Of a DNA stretch of 38,426 nucleotides, positions 36,443 through 38,426 are shown piece by piece. The stretch comes from Candidatus Rokuibacteriota bacterium. GTDB taxonomy: Bacteria > Methylomirabilota > Methylomirabilia > Rokubacteriales > CSP1-6. The DNA lies in contig JAHFDK010000022.1 in NCBI GenBank assembly GCA_023249095.1, forward strand, positions 1 to 38,426, written 5' to 3'. Position numbers and translations under genes: made by a program. How positions within the stretch are numbered: position 1 is the first letter of the stretch; every line of letters starts with the position of its first letter. Below the pieces are notes generated by a model, which did not search any database, was not told where the DNA came from, and saw only the letters and a list, made by a program, of their open reading frames with translations.

Positions 36443-37272
36443 CCCCAATTCCCCCGCTCGATCGTTCCCTGCGCGCCCGGCATGACCCAGACTGTCGTCG
36501 GGATGTCGAGGTTGTACGGGTGCGCCGCGTTGCCGCCGACGTAGTTGTCGAGGACTTCCGCGCCCACTGAGTCCTGCCAGACCTGCACGCCGATGCGGTT
36601 TCGCCAGCAGGCGTTGCGATAGGCTCGATTGCCGTCGCCGCCACCGAGTACGATGCCGGAGCCGTAGTCACCCTTCGCGTTGTCCCAGCAGCGCGAGTAG
36701 CGCACGAGGTTGTGGTGCGCGGTGCGCTGCCCGGTGCCGTCGTAGATGTGGACACCAGAGCCGCCGCAGCCAGAGAAGTCGCACTGATTGACGAGACAGT
36801 GGTCACCCGTGATGTAGATGCCGTGGCTCAGGCGATCGGTGCCACCGCAACCTCGGACGCGCACGCGACGAAAGACGTGGCCGGTGCCGGCCGCGAGGAT
36901 GCCTTGGCGGGGTGCGCCACAGATTTCGCAGTCGGCGAGGGTGACATCCTGCACGTTCGGCTCGGTGCCCTGATGCGTGAGCTTCACACCGTCGATCGTG
37001 ACCTGGCTCGCGTCGAGCGTGAGGCCGATGAGTCGCAGGCCACTCGCGATGTCGCTGGCGATTGTCACCACGCGATCGGTCCCGATCGGAGCCAACGTCA
37101 CGTCGCCGCGTCGGTAGGCTCGGATGGTGAGGTTCAGCGCGATCAGCCCGTCGTAGGTGGAGATCGCCTCGGGGTAGACGCCAGGGTGCAGGTCGAGGAT
37201 GTCGCCGGGCTGTGCGATGTCGAGCGCGCGGCGGATGGGGCGGTCGCCGGTGGGGTGGACGTGGATGTTCAA
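36439..37272 (-). CDS. Right-handed beta-helix protein (277 aa)
   Basis: Starts at TTG 37272, overlapping the previous stop (TTGA). MNIHVHPTGDRPIRRALDIAQPGDILDLHPGVY is the classic start of a pectate-lyase-like/NosD beta-helix: 'G....I..A...A..GD.I.L..G.Y'. Repeated turns follow (TIDGVKLTHQG, CLVNQCDFSGCGGSGVHIYDG, HHNLVRYSRCWDN, GNRAYRNACWRN, GAEVLDNYVGGN). No signal peptide. It is coded away from the virion genes and with early-type small genes, so it may act in the cell or be an unusual virion protein; the catalytic residues are not identifiable. Confidence 0.8.
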   Translation of the reverse strand: MNIHVHPTGDRPIRRALDIAQPGDILDLHPGVYPEAISTYDGLIALNLTIRAYRRGDVTLAPIGTDRVVTIASDIASGLRLIGLTLDASQVTIDGVKLTHQGTEPNVQDVTLADCEICGAPRQGILAAGTGHVFRRVRVRGCGGTDRLSHGIYITGDHCLVNQCDFSGCGGSGVHIYDGTGQRTAHHNLVRYSRCWDNAKGDYGSGIVLGGGDGNRAYRNACWRNRIGVQVWQDSVGAEVLDNYVGGNAAHPYNLDIPTTVWVMPGAQGTIERGNWG

Positions 37273-37421
37273 AGCCAGTGCCCTTGTCCACGGCCGCAGC
37301 GGCAGCAAATGCGGATTTGATGGGGGTGATCCTCGTCGGCAGTCGTCGAGATCGCAGACCAATCACCCCATGCGTGGCGGAACCAGCAGCGCCAGAAACG
37401 CCAAGTGGATCGCTGTTTCAC
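37269..37421 (-). CDS. Very small zinc-type protein (50 aa)
   Basis: GTG 37421 overlaps the previous stop (GTGA) and follows GGAGGGCGGGGAA. Sequence starts MKQRSTWRFWRCWFRHAWGDWSA, then ICCRCGRGQGHWL at the end. Aromatic-rich with a C-x2-C; possibly binds metal. An in-frame extension upstream overlaps the next gene and was rejected. No family. Confidence 0.5.
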   Translation of the reverse strand: MKQRSTWRFWRCWFRHAWGDWSAISTTADEDHPHQIRICCRCGRGQGHWL

Positions 37422-37651
37422 TTCCCCGCCCTCCGCTGCTTGCGCTTCGGCTTCACCTCGCGGATCTCTAATCCTGCACGGCGAAGGCGCTTTATTGCCT
37501 CGCGTGCGCCAAGCTTGCACGATGCGCGCTCAGCCTCAGGCGACGCAGCCCAACCGTTGAACCAACCCACGCGACGTTGAATCCCGTCTGCCATGACCTT
37601 GACCAACCGCTCTCGCGCCGCGCGAGTCGGCTTCTTGCGTCGCGCGCTCAT
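37418..37651 (-). CDS. Small basic protein (77 aa)
   Basis: ATG 37651 overlaps the upstream stop (ATGA). MSARRKKPTRAARERLVKVMADGIQRRVGWFNGWAASPEAERASCKLGAREAIKRLRRAGLEI: strongly basic and helical, typical of DNA- or RNA-binding accessory proteins. The C-terminus (REVKPKRKQRRAGK) is a basic tail. Function unknown. Confidence 0.6.
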   Translation of the reverse strand: MSARRKKPTRAARERLVKVMADGIQRRVGWFNGWAASPEAERASCKLGAREAIKRLRRAGLEIREVKPKRKQRRAGK

Positions 37652-38037
37652 GAGTCGGACTCCACGAGCTTCCGCAGAGCTTCGGCTAGGGTGGGGGCAC
37701 CGCCACTGTGACGCACCGACGCTGGGTGTTCGATGAGCACGGATCTCGCGTACCAATCCCCGTCCTCGTCGAGCCTGATCTCTATCTGCCCTCGACGTGG
37801 TAGCAGCCAGCCAACCTTCCCCAGCAGCTCCCCGTCCGCCTTGGCAACCACTAATTCAGTACGCAGGTTGTCGCGTTCTCGGCGCGCCATCACCACCGCC
37901 CGGTCAGCGTCCATCTCGCGTCGATGGATGTCTGCCTTGGCCTCGTCGAGCTTGCGCTGAACGTAGGCGAGGATGGCATGGCGGAGGTCAACGGCGACAC
38001 CTAGCTCTGCCAACTCGGCCTCTTCGCGCGTCAGCAT
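37648..38037 (-). CDS. Coiled-coil hypothetical protein (129 aa)
   Basis: ATG 38037 lies within the end of a small upstream frame (ATGCTGA). A helical N-terminus (ELAELGVAVDLRHAILAYVQRKLDEAKADIHRREMDADRAVVMARRERDNLRTELVVAKADGELL) forms a long coiled coil; the C-terminal part (GWLLPRRGQIEIRLDEDGDWYARSVL) is beta-like. Ribosome site weak. No family. Confidence 0.55.
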   Translation of the reverse strand: MLTREEAELAELGVAVDLRHAILAYVQRKLDEAKADIHRREMDADRAVVMARRERDNLRTELVVAKADGELLGKVGWLLPRRGQIEIRLDEDGDWYARSVLIEHPASVRHSGGAPTLAEALRKLVESDS

Positions 38038-38099
38038 CCACGTCGCCAGTCTGGATCGCGTTTCCGTAGGTCGGCTAGTGATTCTTCTAGGCTTGTCAC
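38031..38099 (-). CDS. Possible 22-aa peptide
   Basis: GTG 38099 overlaps the previous stop (GTGA) after GAGGAAGTC. Sequence MTSLEESLADLRKRDPDWRRGC. Only its coupling pattern, which matches the block, supports it; a 65-codon frame in the same phase extends upstream but lies inside the next gene. Confidence 0.3.
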   Translation of the reverse strand: MTSLEESLADLRKRDPDWRRGC

Positions 38100-38284
38100 G
38101 ACTTCCTCACCACTTGCTGCGCGTTCAAGTAGATCGACGTACCACCATCGTAGGGTGGCATTGAGTCCACCGTCTTGAGCCCAACGTTGCAGTAGTCGGC
38201 CTGCATGACAATCGATTCCACGATACACTCGACCAGCACACGATCACCGACCACAATCTCTTTGCCATTCTTGTCATGGGGCAT
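38096..38284 (-). CDS. Conserved-type small phage protein (62 aa)
   Basis: ATG 38284 after GGAGGAATGAACA. MPHDKNGKEIVVGDRVLVECIVESIVMQADYCNVGLKTV and a C-terminal SIYLNAQQVVRKS match a recurrent small phage family ('DKNGxExxVGDxVxVxCxVxxI...YCNVxLxT... LNxxQVVR'), an SH3-like barrel by appearance. Function unknown. It overlaps the partial gene upstream by 11 bases. Confidence 0.75.
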   Translation of the reverse strand: MPHDKNGKEIVVGDRVLVECIVESIVMQADYCNVGLKTVDSMPPYDGGTSIYLNAQQVVRKS

Positions 38285-38426
38285 TGTTCATTCCTCCAAG
38301 TTTTAGGATCAACTCTTCGCAGCAGATCGCACCGTACCTCTCGTCATCGTTCGGATGCTCGTCCGCTTCAGACTCGTGATAGTGGCGACACACAAGCGCA
38401 GCAGCTTCGATCGTTTCCCGCCGCAC
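38274..38426 (-). CDS. Partial gene entering from the right edge (at least 50 aa)
   Basis: Open frame from the right edge to TGA 38276-38274: RETIEAAALVCRHYHESEADEHPNDDERYGAICCEELILKLGG. The sequence has real-protein character (helical, mixed charge) and resembles short phage proteins built around 'AAxxCxxYH...D...AxxCxEEI'. The first visible codon is GTG at the very edge, so the start is probably there or slightly outside. It overlaps the next gene by 11 bases. Confidence 0.6.
   Translation of the reverse strand: MRRETIEAAALVCRHYHESEADEHPNDDERYGAICCEELILKLGGMNNAP

Overview
The window looks like nearly all of the genome of a tailed dsDNA phage with a short tail (podovirus-like). It is GC-rich and densely packed, and most genes are joined by ATGA, GTGA or TTGA start/stop overlaps. 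There is a terminase, a large portal, a scaffold, a major capsid protein, an adaptor, a tail hub and three internal (DNA-ejection) proteins. I see no tape-measure, tail-tube or sheath gene. I also see no integrase, cI-type repressor, DNA polymerase, RNA polymerase or tRNA. The phage is therefore probably lytic and uses host polymerases. The host is not identifiable; the lysozyme, the inner-membrane coiled-coil protein and the signal peptides suggest a Gram-negative bacterium.

Layout. (1) Positions 1-3776, minus strand: an early operon running left from a good sigma70-like promoter (3802-3830). It encodes a small unknown protein, a pentapeptide-repeat protein, a RecE-like exonuclease, a RecT-like annealing protein, small membrane proteins, and an Imm-5-like protein that runs off the left edge inside a 24-bp repeat. 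(2) Positions 3884-6781, plus strand: a divergent early operon. It has a small helix-turn-helix regulator with an apparently leaderless start, a terminator-bearing leader or small-RNA candidate, a replication initiator-like protein, a helicase-loader-like protein, small zinc-binding proteins, a VRR-NUC nuclease and a winged-helix protein. (3) Positions 6782-9395: an accessory island. Five minus-strand genes with their own promoter sit between two diverged copies of a non-coding repeat, with several inverted repeats nearby. (4) Positions 9396-35897, plus strand: the late operon. In order it holds DNA packaging, portal, zinc ribbon, scaffold, capsid, two paralogous capsid-associated proteins, connector, tail hub, collar/fibre, cupin, three ejection proteins, four proteins with signal peptides (one a calcineurin-like phosphoesterase, one a PKD plus beta-helix protein), spanin-like protein, lysozyme and holin-like protein. 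A second, cytoplasmic phosphoesterase and small genes follow. (5) Positions 35976-38426, minus strand: small genes plus a beta-helix protein, converging on the late operon at a hairpin and running off the right edge.

The two minus-strand edge blocks point the same way, and no promoter is visible for the right one. The simplest reading is one leftward operon cut at the low-complexity repeat, so the molecule is probably circular or circularly permuted and about 38.4 kb. The join as given does not preserve a convincing reading frame, so a small gap or repeat collapse at the ends is likely.

The most unusual part is positions 28096-32881: four consecutive late genes whose products all begin with export signals. 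Also notable are a 65-nt nested hairpin with a GAAA tetraloop just before the scaffold gene, a possible small RNA or attenuator at 4171-4265, and the repeat-flanked island.
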